DNA from: Opitutaceae bacterium
GTDB taxonomy: Bacteria > Verrucomicrobiota > Verrucomicrobiia > Opitutales > Opitutaceae
Direction: 5' to 3'
Length of the DNA stretch: 5,280 nucleotides
Assembly: GCA_023269455.1 (NCBI GenBank)
Contig: JAHFTG010000172.1
Coordinates: 1 to 5,280 of the forward strand
Below, piece by piece: positions 1 through 5,280 of this stretch. Within the stretch, counting starts at the first letter, position 1; the number at the start of each line of letters is the position of its first letter. The notes under the pieces are model-generated. The model did not search any database. It saw nothing but the letters and a program-made list of their open reading frames with translations, and was not told the DNA's origin. The translations under genes and the position numbers were made by a program.

Positions 1-1083
1 TCGCAGTTCGACACGGTCACGGTGGTCTTCGAGGGTGCGGTTGTTTTTCAAGGCGCGCTCGCGGCGATGCTGGCGCACTTCGGCATCGTGGATGCGCTGG
101 AGCTCTACGACCGCTTGAGTGAAAAACCGCGTGCGCACTGGCAGGAACGATGGGCGGAATCCGAGCGCATCCAGATGCGTGCGGAGGGCGAGGAACCGCT
201 GCCGTCCGCTCCTCCCGAGGCGCGCATCCGTCCATCTGCAATCTCTCAGCTCGGCACGTTGTTGAAACGGCGCCTGCGCCTGATGCTCCGCGATCGCGGG
301 TATGTCGCGCTCACGCTGGCGATCACGTTTGGATTTCCGTGTCTCGTGGTGATTTTCGCGCTGGGCGGGCTGCCCCAGATGAAGGGGTTGGCGCTGGACC
401 AGGCGGGGGGATTTTTGGAGACGTTGCAGGCGCGCGCTTCCTACCGGCAATCGGCGGCGGAGACCGCTACGCTCGTCTCGGGGTTGATCATTTTTCAGGT
501 GATTCTGCTTTGCCTGATGGGCAGCAATAACGGCGCGCGTGAGATCGCGGCCGAGCGCGGGCTCTATGAGAAAGAGCGGATGTCGGGGCTGCGTCCGTCG
601 GCGTATGCGTGGTCGAAGTTGATCTATGTTGCTCTGCTGGGCGCGGGGCAGGGCGCGTGGATGACGATTTTCGTGAAGCTCCTGTGTAATTTCCCGGGTG
701 ATTGGTGGCCGCAGCTCGCGGTGCTGAGCGCGGTGGGTGCGTCGATGAGCGTGGTGTGCCTCGGTCTTTCGGCGGTGCTGCAATCGCCGGACAAGGCTTC
801 GCTGCTCTCGATTTATCTGGTCGGCTTTCAACTGCCGCTTTCGGGCGTGGTGCTCGCGCTGCCGCCGGCGTTGGTGTGGGCGGTGCGGCCTTTCATCGCG
901 ACTTACTGGGGCTGGGCGGGCTACCTGATGGCGATGACGGAGTCGCGGTTTTATGACGCGGTGGTGATGCTCGACAAGGGCTGGCTCTCACCACCGGCGG
1001 GGGCCGTGGCGGTGCTCGGCGCGCATCTCGCGGTGGGCGCGGCGCTCCTGTTTTGGGGTTGCCAGAGGAAACGCTGGCCCTAG
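1..1083 (+). CDS. ABCG-type ABC transporter, ATPase-permease fusion (5' partial)
   Basis: This is the C-terminal 360 residues of an ABC exporter; the reading frame is open to the window edge, so the start and most of the ATPase lie upstream. Residues 3-18 (FDTVTVVFEGAVVFQG) match the last strands of an ABC ATPase, where a 'D.v.vl.eG.vvy.G' pattern is usual. After a linker with charged stretches come about six hydrophobic segments, near residues 101-123, 155-175, 206-228, 238-261, 266-289 and 333-353. Between segments 2 and 3 lies REIAAERGLYEKERMSGL (180-197), the charged EI..ER..Y.KER signature of ABC-2/ABCG permeases. ATPase followed by membrane domain in one chain is the ABCG half-transporter order, which normally works as a dimer in the inner membrane. 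The substrate cannot be told from sequence. It ends in TAG, 17 bp before the lipoprotein gene, and is probably cotranscribed with it. The family call is firm; the Walker motifs are not in view. Confidence 0.88.
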   Translation, partial: SQFDTVTVVFEGAVVFQGALAAMLAHFGIVDALELYDRLSEKPRAHWQERWAESERIQMRAEGEEPLPSAPPEARIRPSAISQLGTLLKRRLRLMLRDRGYVALTLAITFGFPCLVVIFALGGLPQMKGLALDQAGGFLETLQARASYRQSAAETATLVSGLIIFQVILLCLMGSNNGAREIAAERGLYEKERMSGLRPSAYAWSKLIYVALLGAGQGAWMTIFVKLLCNFPGDWWPQLAVLSAVGASMSVVCLGLSAVLQSPDKASLLSIYLVGFQLPLSGVVLALPPALVWAVRPFIATYWGWAGYLMAMTESRFYDAVVMLDKGWLSPPAGAVAVLGAHLAVGAALLFWGCQRKRWP

Positions 1084-1100
1084 CCCTTGATAACCCCTTT

Positions 1101-1466
1101 ATGCCGACACTGCTTTCGTGTTTTTGGTCTCGTTCGTTGGTGCTCACGGTCATGCTGGGCGCGCTTGCGCTGGTGACCGGTTGCGGGCGTTCAGGGGAGC
1201 CGTTCCCCGTCCGGGCGTTTCTGGCGGCGCCCGATAATCTGCAAGGCAACCGCTACGAACTCGACGCCGAGATCGATGCGCAGCTCAACTGGCGCGAGGG
1301 CGTGGGCCGGATCATCGCGGTGCGCCCGCTGAAGGACGATGCGCGCCTGCCCATTTTCATCGCTGATTCGCTCAAGGCCAATCTCTTGGTCGCGCAGCGC
1401 TATCGTTTTGAAATCACCGTTCGCAAGGGAGGCCTCCTTTACGTCGAGCACCTCGATAAACTCTGA
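1101..1466 (+). CDS. Small predicted lipoprotein with OB-fold-like pattern
   Basis: I do not recognise a named family for this 121-residue protein. The N-terminus has one Arg (R11), a hydrophobic stretch and a lipobox VTGC ending at Cys28, so signal peptidase II cleavage and lipid anchoring are predicted. The residue after Cys is Gly. The mature part of about 94 residues reads as alternating strands: NRYELDAEIDAQLNW (50-64), GRIIAVRPL (69-77), LPIFIAD (83-89), a short helix-like SLKANLLV, then QRYRFEITVRKGGLLYVEHL (99-118). That order resembles a small OB-fold barrel as seen in other periplasmic proteins, which is inference only. ATG 1101 is chosen because it gives a complete n-region. The in-frame ATG at 1152 would leave only about ten residues before the Cys, and a TTG at 1053 would overlap the upstream gene. 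No Shine-Dalgarno site is visible. The gene stops 2 bp before the next ATG, suggesting translational coupling. Confidence 0.8.
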   Translation: MPTLLSCFWSRSLVLTVMLGALALVTGCGRSGEPFPVRAFLAAPDNLQGNRYELDAEIDAQLNWREGVGRIIAVRPLKDDARLPIFIADSLKANLLVAQRYRFEITVRKGGLLYVEHLDKL

Positions 1467-1468
1467 CC

Positions 1469-3616
1469 ATGCGCCGCTCCTTTTTACCTCTTGTTTTTGT
1501 CGGCGTCGGGTTGATCGCCTCGCACCGCCTCGTGGCGCAAGGCGCATCGCCGTTTGGCGGTGCGGTTGCGGCGGTTCCCGCCACGGCCGTGAGCGCGGGC
1601 AGCACCGCCGCAGGACTGGCGAACGCCGCCGACGCGAAGCCGGCCGCGGCGGACAACATGACGCGCGCGCTCAACATCAACAGCCTCGAAAGCGGCACGC
1701 TGTTGAAGATCATCAACCAGGCCTTCGACACCAACTCGGACTCGATCGACCCCGAGAACGGCACGTTCAACTGGAAGGGACACAGCTACGACATCGGCCA
1801 GTTCCGGGTTTTTCGCGGGCGGTTCGAACGCTACCTCTCGCTGCCTCCCACCAAGGATGACACGGCGTATGCCGCGACGCTCAACCAGATCACCGAGCTG
1901 CTCTCCACGCGAAACGGCGACGGTGCGGCGGGCAACGTGATGGCCGCATGGAAGCTCCTCTACAAAGCCTCCGACTACGATACCGACGGCGGCAACAGCC
2001 TTGGCGTGGCGAACCAGGTTTTTAATGCTTGGCGCATCCGCGACGAGAAGCAGGCGCTCACCGTCGCCAGCAACGAACTCGAACGCATCCGCAAACAGCA
2101 GCAGGGCAGCGTGGTCTATGGCGGCGATGCGCTCGCCAATGAAACCGGCCAAACGGTTGCGGATGCCGCGTCAACGGCGGCATTGACCGGCAGTCAGGCG
2201 GCGAGCGGCAATAGCTCTGGTGGGACGACTATTCAGACCGGGAACGATTCGACCAACACCGGGACTGGTAAAAAGGGTTCTTCGTCGTCCTCTGGCACCG
2301 CTGGCAACAGCAAAAACCAGAACGGCAACACGGTCGGCCCGACCGGCCAGCTTTTTCGGACGCGTGAACTGGCGGAAACCGAGGCCAAGATCCAGGCGCT
2401 TTCCGCCGCAGGTCTGCTTTCCGTCACCCAGGCCAAGCTCCAATTCCAGAGCCAGATCATGAGTCTGTTTCTCCAGCGTCGTTTTCAACACTGCCTGATC
2501 GCCGCGAGCTTCTATCGTTTTATTTTCAAGGGCTCTCATCAAGATCTCGAAGTCGGCAAGAAGGAGCTGGCCTCGTTCATGCCATCGAGCGATCTCGCCT
2601 TTACCGTCGAGACGATCGAGTTCCTCGCGCGCGAGGCGATGAACGATGTGAACAGCGGCATGGCGGCGGTGCGGTCCAGCTATGACGACAATCGCAAGAT
2701 CGCCGCGCTGGAGCGCCTTCAAGAAACGTTTTTCCTCGGCGAATACCTGCCGGCCGTCACGCAGTTTGAGACGAGCCGCAAGGAGTCGCTGCTCACGCTC
2801 TACCGCAAGGTGGACGAGGCGCGAAAGCTGGCCGACCTGCGTGACTACGACGCCGTCATCCGCCTGAACACCGAGATCGGTGGACTTACCAGTGATTTCC
2901 GTGGCGGCGAAGTGAACGCCGCAGTGAGTTCGGCCCAGCGCATGAGCTCGCTCGCGCTCAGCGCCGCGCAGCAATGCGCCGCCAATGGCGACTATCCCAA
3001 GGCGCAGGAGTTCGTGGAGAAGGCGGCCCAGCTCTGGCCGCTCAATCCCGCGATCAAATCCTATTCCGACAACATGTCCTCGCAGGCCAACATGGGCACG
3101 CAGGCCGCGCTCTTTTTTGACGATGCTTTCAAGCGCAACGACTACCGCCGCATCTACGAGAAACGCGCGGAGCTGGCGGTGGCTTTCCTCAGCGACAAGG
3201 TGCGCGGGCCGCAGCTCAAGGGCGTGATCGACCGGATGGCGCGCGTTGAGATTTATCTGGCCCAAGAAGATGAACTGCTCGCCCAAAACAACGCCTTCGC
3301 CGCTTGGGAGGCCCTTGTGGCGGCTACCGCCTTCGCTCCAGACGATGTGGAACTCAACCAGCGCATGGCCCAACTCGCGCCGCGCGTAGCCGATTTCATC
3401 GGCCGGCTCGATCAAGCCAAGCGCTATACCGACGACAAGCACTACGCCGCGAGCCTGACCAGCTACCTCGCCGCGCAGGATCTCTATCCTGCCAGCCAGA
3501 TCGCCCGCATCGGCATCGGCCGAGTGACTGAAGCGATCATGGATCAGAGCGCCGCCGAGATCTCACCCACTTCCGGTTCCGCCAAGGATATGTCCACCGA
3601 AGGCTCCGCAAAATAA
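1469..3616 (+). CDS. Exported TPR-like helical protein of unknown function
   Basis: This is a 715-residue protein whose family I do not recognise. Residues 1-23 form a Sec signal peptide (RR, hydrophobic core, LVA before Gln24), so a periplasmic or surface location is likely. An Ala-rich stretch (about 26-62) follows. A first globular part (about 63-212) contains SLESGTLLKIINQAF and FNWKGHSYDIGQFRVFRGRFERYL and ends in a charged helix. Residues about 232-295 are a low-complexity Ser/Gly/Thr/Asn linker with five consecutive Ser at 271-275. The rest (about 296-690) is almost entirely amphipathic helix. Helix pairs at about 496-533 (CAANGDYPKAQEFVEKAAQLWPLNP), 600-635 and 642-675 have TPR-like spacing and the Ala/Gly/Tyr pattern of the repeat, often with a terminal Pro. 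TPR-like proteins usually act as scaffolds for protein assemblies. ATG 1469 lies 2 bp after the lipoprotein stop with no Shine-Dalgarno site, so reinitiation is likely. Only two Cys are present (342, 503). Confidence 0.87.
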   Translation: MRRSFLPLVFVGVGLIASHRLVAQGASPFGGAVAAVPATAVSAGSTAAGLANAADAKPAAADNMTRALNINSLESGTLLKIINQAFDTNSDSIDPENGTFNWKGHSYDIGQFRVFRGRFERYLSLPPTKDDTAYAATLNQITELLSTRNGDGAAGNVMAAWKLLYKASDYDTDGGNSLGVANQVFNAWRIRDEKQALTVASNELERIRKQQQGSVVYGGDALANETGQTVADAASTAALTGSQAASGNSSGGTTIQTGNDSTNTGTGKKGSSSSSGTAGNSKNQNGNTVGPTGQLFRTRELAETEAKIQALSAAGLLSVTQAKLQFQSQIMSLFLQRRFQHCLIAASFYRFIFKGSHQDLEVGKKELASFMPSSDLAFTVETIEFLAREAMNDVNSGMAAVRSSYDDNRKIAALERLQETFFLGEYLPAVTQFETSRKESLLTLYRKVDEARKLADLRDYDAVIRLNTEIGGLTSDFRGGEVNAAVSSAQRMSSLALSAAQQCAANGDYPKAQEFVEKAAQLWPLNPAIKSYSDNMSSQANMGTQAALFFDDAFKRNDYRRIYEKRAELAVAFLSDKVRGPQLKGVIDRMARVEIYLAQEDELLAQNNAFAAWEALVAATAFAPDDVELNQRMAQLAPRVADFIGRLDQAKRYTDDKHYAASLTSYLAAQDLYPASQIARIGIGRVTEAIMDQSAAEISPTSGSAKDMSTEGSAK
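2162..2353 (+). other. Low-complexity Ser/Gly/Thr/Asn linker coding segment
   Basis: This stretch encodes residues about 232-295 of the exported TPR-like protein. Almost every residue is Ser, Gly, Thr, Asn, Ala, Gln or Lys, while both flanks have normal globular or helical composition. The five-Ser run uses mixed codons (tct, tcg, tcg, tcc, tct), so it is not a simple trinucleotide slippage repeat. It most likely forms a flexible spacer between the N-terminal domain and the helical C-terminal domain. Its length is likely to vary between relatives. Confidence 0.7.
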
Positions 3617-3670
3617 CGCGGGCCGGTCAGGTGGCCGACTCCACTTTTTAAGCTTCAACCCCATACCCCC

Positions 3671-4195
3671 GTGATAAAAATCGATGCCTACGACCTGTCT
3701 GCTTATATAAAATCGCAACGCGGCGGCGCATTGCTTACGATTCTTGATGAAGTGCGTGACCTCGTGTTCGTGAAAGACGTGGAAGGCCGGTTTATTTTCA
3801 GCAATCGCGCGCATCTGGCCCATCTCGGGCGCAAGGAGTCCGAAGTGCTCGGGAAGACCGATTTCGATTTGTTTCCCCACAAGCTGGCCGAGGCATTTTA
3901 TATCGCCGAGACACACTTGTTTGAAACGCAGGTGCCGGTGATGCGGCTTCAGGAATCGCTCGACGCGAAGGGGCAGAAATTTTTCTCCACCGCGATCAAG
4001 TTTCTGGTCTGCGACAAGCATGGCAACGCGCTCGGGCTGGTGGGCAGCGTCCATCGCATCGCGCCGCAGGACTCGTTTGATCTGGAGGAATCCAAGTCGC
4101 AGATCATGGCGATCCTTCGTCATCAGCCAGGCGTGACCGCCAGCCAGTTGAAGGCGTTTGAGGCGTCCTTGCCCGCGCTTCTCGATAAAAAATAA
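3671..4195 (+). CDS. Stand-alone PAS-domain protein
   Basis: This 174-residue soluble protein is essentially one PAS sensor domain (about 22-130). Typical features are LDEVRDLVFVKDVEGRFIFS (25-44) followed by N45, then the GKTDFDLFP motif (61-69), and the closing strands around DKHGNALGLVGSVHRI (115-130). This resembles the PAS_4-type domains found at the front of sensor kinases and diguanylate cyclases. Here no kinase, GGDEF, EAL or helix-turn-helix output domain follows: only a helical tail of about 44 residues (SKSQIMAILRHQPGVTASQLKAFEASLPALL) remains, which may dimerise or bind a partner. There is no LOV-type Cys motif, and the only Cys is 114; the ligand is unknown. GTG 3671 is the first possible start after the preceding stop, as no ATG, GTG or TTG lies in frame between them. 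No Shine-Dalgarno site is visible. The gene follows the TPR-like gene by 54 bp and could share its transcript. Confidence 0.85.
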   Translation: MIKIDAYDLSAYIKSQRGGALLTILDEVRDLVFVKDVEGRFIFSNRAHLAHLGRKESEVLGKTDFDLFPHKLAEAFYIAETHLFETQVPVMRLQESLDAKGQKFFSTAIKFLVCDKHGNALGLVGSVHRIAPQDSFDLEESKSQIMAILRHQPGVTASQLKAFEASLPALLDKK

Positions 4196-4226
4196 AACCG
4201 GCTCCGCCCGAAGGCGGAAGCCGGTT
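4187..4226 (-). terminator. Rho-independent terminator with UUCG loop, for the cyclophilin gene
   Basis: Positions 4196-4208 pair with 4213-4226 in a 13-bp GC-rich stem with one bulged A near 4218-4219. Read on the minus strand, the loop is TTCG closed by a C-G pair, the very stable cUUCGg tetraloop. The stem is followed by a T-rich run (complement of 4187-4195). The hairpin lies 26 bp after the cyclophilin stop codon, the right place for its intrinsic terminator. On the plus strand no T-tract follows the stem, so it is not a canonical terminator for the PAS gene, although the hairpin could still protect that mRNA's 3' end. The T-tract overlaps the last Lys codons and stop of the PAS gene. 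Confidence 0.85.
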
Positions 4227-4252
4227 GAGTCAGGCCGTGAAAGGCGGACTGC

Positions 4253-4768
4253 TTATGCCTTGGCGGGCACGATGCGGACGCTCTCGACTTCCACGCGGTC
4301 GATCGGCGTGCTCTTTTCGCCGCCACCGCCGTGGGTGGTGGGGAGGTTGGCGATCTTTTCGAGGACATCGTCACCGCCGACCACCTGGCCGAACGCGGTG
4401 TATTGTTTGTCGAGGAAGCGAGCGTCGCCGTGGCAGATGAAAAACTGGCAGCCGGCGGAGTCGGGGCTGGCGGAGCGGGCCATGGAGAGGACGCCGCGCA
4501 CGTGGGGCTTGGCGTTGAATTCGGCCTTCACCTTGTAGCCGGGGTCGCCGGTGCCGGGCATGCCTCGGGCGCCTTTTTTGGTGTTGGGGCAACCGCCCTG
4601 GATCATGAAGCCTTTGATGATGCGGTGGAACGCGGTGCCATCGTAGAATTTCTCGTTGGCGAGTTTTTTGAAGTTCTCGACGGTCTTGGGGGCGACGTCG
4701 GGCCAGAAGGCGACGGTCATCTCGCCGTAGGCAGTCTTGATGATGGCTTGTTCGGTGGGTGTGCTCAT
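4253..4768 (-). CDS. Cyclophilin-type peptidyl-prolyl cis-trans isomerase
   Basis: This 171-residue enzyme catalyses cis-trans isomerisation of peptide bonds before proline and assists protein folding. It is a complete single cyclophilin domain with no signal peptide or membrane segment, so cytoplasmic. The signature FHRIIKGFMIQGG spans residues 47-59 and holds the catalytic Arg49 and active-site Phe54 and Gln57 (CypA R55, F60, Q63). RGVLSMARSASPDSAGCQFFI (91-111) matches the core, with Gln108 and Phe110 at CypA Q111 and F113. FLDKQYTAFGQV (118-129) supplies Leu119. CypA Trp121 is Phe118 here and CypA His126 is Tyr123; a Phe at the Trp position is common in bacterial cyclophilins and is linked to weaker cyclosporin binding. 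The ATG is supported by a GAAGG Shine-Dalgarno site 7 nt upstream. The gene is monocistronic by appearance, converging on the PAS gene and diverging from the cysteine desulfurase gene. It resembles cytosolic PpiB-type enzymes in role. Confidence 0.96.
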   Translation of the reverse strand: MSTPTEQAIIKTAYGEMTVAFWPDVAPKTVENFKKLANEKFYDGTAFHRIIKGFMIQGGCPNTKKGARGMPGTGDPGYKVKAEFNAKPHVRGVLSMARSASPDSAGCQFFICHGDARFLDKQYTAFGQVVGGDDVLEKIANLPTTHGGGGEKSTPIDRVEVESVRIVPAKA

Positions 4769-4775
4769 GGGAAAA

Positions 4776-4780
4776 CCTTC
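4776..4780 (-). promoter_or_regulatory. Ribosome binding site of the cyclophilin gene
   Basis: On the minus strand GAAGG lies 7 nt before the ATG at 4768, a normal spacing for a Shine-Dalgarno site. It supports that start. It is the only clear Shine-Dalgarno site in the window; the other visible starts (1101, 1469, 3671, 4860) have none at good spacing. Confidence 0.65.
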
Positions 4781-4817
4781 AGAAAGCCGCCGCCGGAGGT
4801 TGAGGGCAAGCCTTCCA

Positions 4818-4838
4818 TTTGGGGTTTGGCCTTTGGGC
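4818..4838 (+). repeat. Three tandem TTTGG-type heptamers
   Basis: TTTGGGG, TTTGGCC and TTTGGGC follow each other without gaps at 4818, 4825 and 4832. A degenerate TTTGAGA begins at 4840 and another TTTGGGG at 4852, directly before the GTG of the cysteine desulfurase gene. The repeats lie in the divergent intergenic region, so a role as protein binding sites or in translation initiation is possible, but simple low complexity is equally possible. Confidence 0.4.
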
Positions 4839-4859
4839 GTTTGAGATTTTCTTTGGGGC

Positions 4860-5280
4860 GTGCCTTACTTCGATCACAACGCCACCACGCCGCTCACGGC
4901 GGTCGCGCGCGAGGCGTGGCTCCGGGCACAGGACGAGGCGTGGCAAAATCCATCCAGTCCCCACCGGGGCGCCGCGCAGGTCAAGATACGCCTGGAGGCG
5001 GCGCGTGAAAAAATGGCCATCCTGCTGGGAGGTCGCGCGGAAGATTATGTGTTCACGTCGGGCGCGACGGAGGCGGCGAATCTCGTGCTGGCGCATTGGG
5101 CGCGTGCGCTGCCGGCGGATGCGATCATCGCGATGAATCCCACGGAGCATCCGTGCGTGCGAGACGCGGCGGTGAGTTTTTTTGAAGGACGGGTGCGCTG
5201 GCTGGAGGTGTCCGGCGATGGCGTGGTGATGATTCCAGCGATCAAGGCGACCGTGGCAAAAGTCGCGGCGGTAGTCGTGA
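4860..5280 (+). CDS. Cysteine desulfurase, NifS/IscS-like (3' partial)
   Basis: This is a class V aminotransferase fold, PLP-dependent enzyme that removes sulfur from cysteine as a protein persulfide for Fe-S cluster or other thio-cofactor synthesis. The first 140 residues are present and the frame runs off the window. The N-terminus VPYFDHNATTPL matches the family opening Y(F/L)D..ATTP. NPSSPHRGA (30-38) matches the GN..S.H..G segment. FTSGATEAANL (65-75) is the PLP-phosphate-binding motif, with Thr70 equivalent to IscS Thr76. TEHPCVRDA (95-103) contains His97, equivalent to the His that stacks on the PLP ring (IscS His104). The PLP lysine and the catalytic Cys lie beyond the window, so group I or II (IscS/NifS or SufS type) cannot be fixed, though the N-terminus looks IscS/NifS-like. 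GTG 4860 is the only start after the in-frame TGA at 4842, and it places the family opening exactly at the N-terminus. No good Shine-Dalgarno site is seen. Confidence 0.92.
   Translation, partial: MPYFDHNATTPLTAVAREAWLRAQDEAWQNPSSPHRGAAQVKIRLEAAREKMAILLGGRAEDYVFTSGATEAANLVLAHWARALPADAIIAMNPTEHPCVRDAAVSFFEGRVRWLEVSGDGVVMIPAIKATVAKVAAVVV

Larger units (their letters stand above)
4769..4859. promoter_or_regulatory. Divergent intergenic region between cyclophilin and cysteine desulfurase genes
   Basis: These 91 bp separate two genes transcribed away from each other, so promoters for both should lie here or just inside the genes. I find no convincing -35/-10 pair on either strand. The half nearest the desulfurase is unusually rich in T and G and carries repeated TTTGG units, listed separately. 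Confidence 0.5.

Noticed and set aside
1053..1100. Upstream TTG start for the lipoprotein gene
   Set aside because: It would overlap the transporter gene by 31 bp and push the lipobox Cys to residue 44, too deep for a signal peptide; ATG 1101 gives a normal one.
1484..2152. Minus-strand open frame of 222 codons opposite the start of the TPR-like gene
   Set aside because: It is an antisense shadow with Val/Arg/Gly-rich composition and no motif; the plus-strand gene has a signal peptide and tight operon spacing.
2171..3442. Minus-strand open frame of 423 codons opposite the TPR-like gene
   Set aside because: It lies wholly antisense to a well-supported gene, has no recognisable domain, and its His/Arg/Gly/Leu-rich composition is what the antisense of GC-rich coding sequence gives.
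3624..3649. Possible weak terminator between the TPR-like and PAS genes
   Set aside because: Positions 3624-3628 can pair with 3633-3637 over only 5 bp including a G-T pair, and the T-run (3645-3649) starts 8 nt after the stem, too far for a normal intrinsic terminator.
3614..3673. Readthrough fusion of the TPR-like protein to the PAS protein
   Set aside because: The two genes are in the same frame and the 18 codons between TAA 3614 and GTG 3671 contain no stop, but there is no readthrough or recoding signal, and 18 stop-free codons are expected by chance at this GC content.
3563..4123. Minus-strand open frame of 186 codons opposite the PAS gene
   Set aside because: It is antisense to a recognisable PAS domain and shows no domain of its own.
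4331..5008. Plus-strand open frame of 225 codons across the cyclophilin gene and into the desulfurase
   Set aside because: It is antisense to a cyclophilin with intact catalytic motifs, its second half overlaps the desulfurase in another frame, and its Gly/Ala/Val/His-rich product is a typical shadow.

Overview
The window is GC-rich, densely coding bacterial chromosome. Gene content and style suggest a Gram-negative bacterium: a secreted TPR-like protein with an Ala/Ser-rich N-terminus, a lipoprotein, an ABCG-like bacterial exporter, and little use of Shine-Dalgarno sites. My best guess is the Verrucomicrobiota (Opitutales-like), but this is an impression from protein style. No rRNA or marker gene is present to settle it.

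Layout: (1) positions 1-1083, plus strand, the 3' end of an ABCG-type ABC transporter with the ATPase and permease in one chain; its start lies upstream of the window. (2) 1101-1466, plus strand, a small predicted lipoprotein with an OB-fold-like pattern. (3) 1469-3616, plus strand, a 715-residue exported helical/TPR-like protein of unknown function, split by a Ser/Gly/Thr/Asn linker. (4) 3671-4195, plus strand, a stand-alone PAS-domain protein with a GTG start. Genes 1-3 are separated by 17 and 2 bp, so they are very likely one transcription unit. The PAS gene follows after 54 bp and may belong to it. (5) A strong hairpin at 4196-4226 has its T-tract on the minus strand and terminates the convergent gene. 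(6) 4253-4768, minus strand, a cytoplasmic cyclophilin-type peptidyl-prolyl isomerase. (7) A 91-bp divergent intergenic region carrying short TTTGG-type repeats. (8) 4860 to the window end, plus strand, the N-terminal 140 residues of a cysteine desulfurase (NifS/IscS-like, PLP-dependent).

The first three genes look like a cell-envelope unit: an inner-membrane exporter, a lipoprotein and an exported TPR-like protein. That is inferred only from spacing and targeting signals. The cyclophilin and the cysteine desulfurase are housekeeping-type genes with no evident link to it. I see no mobile element, CRISPR array, tRNA or rRNA. The least-known content is the lipoprotein/TPR pair. I did not find convincing evidence of an entirely new system.
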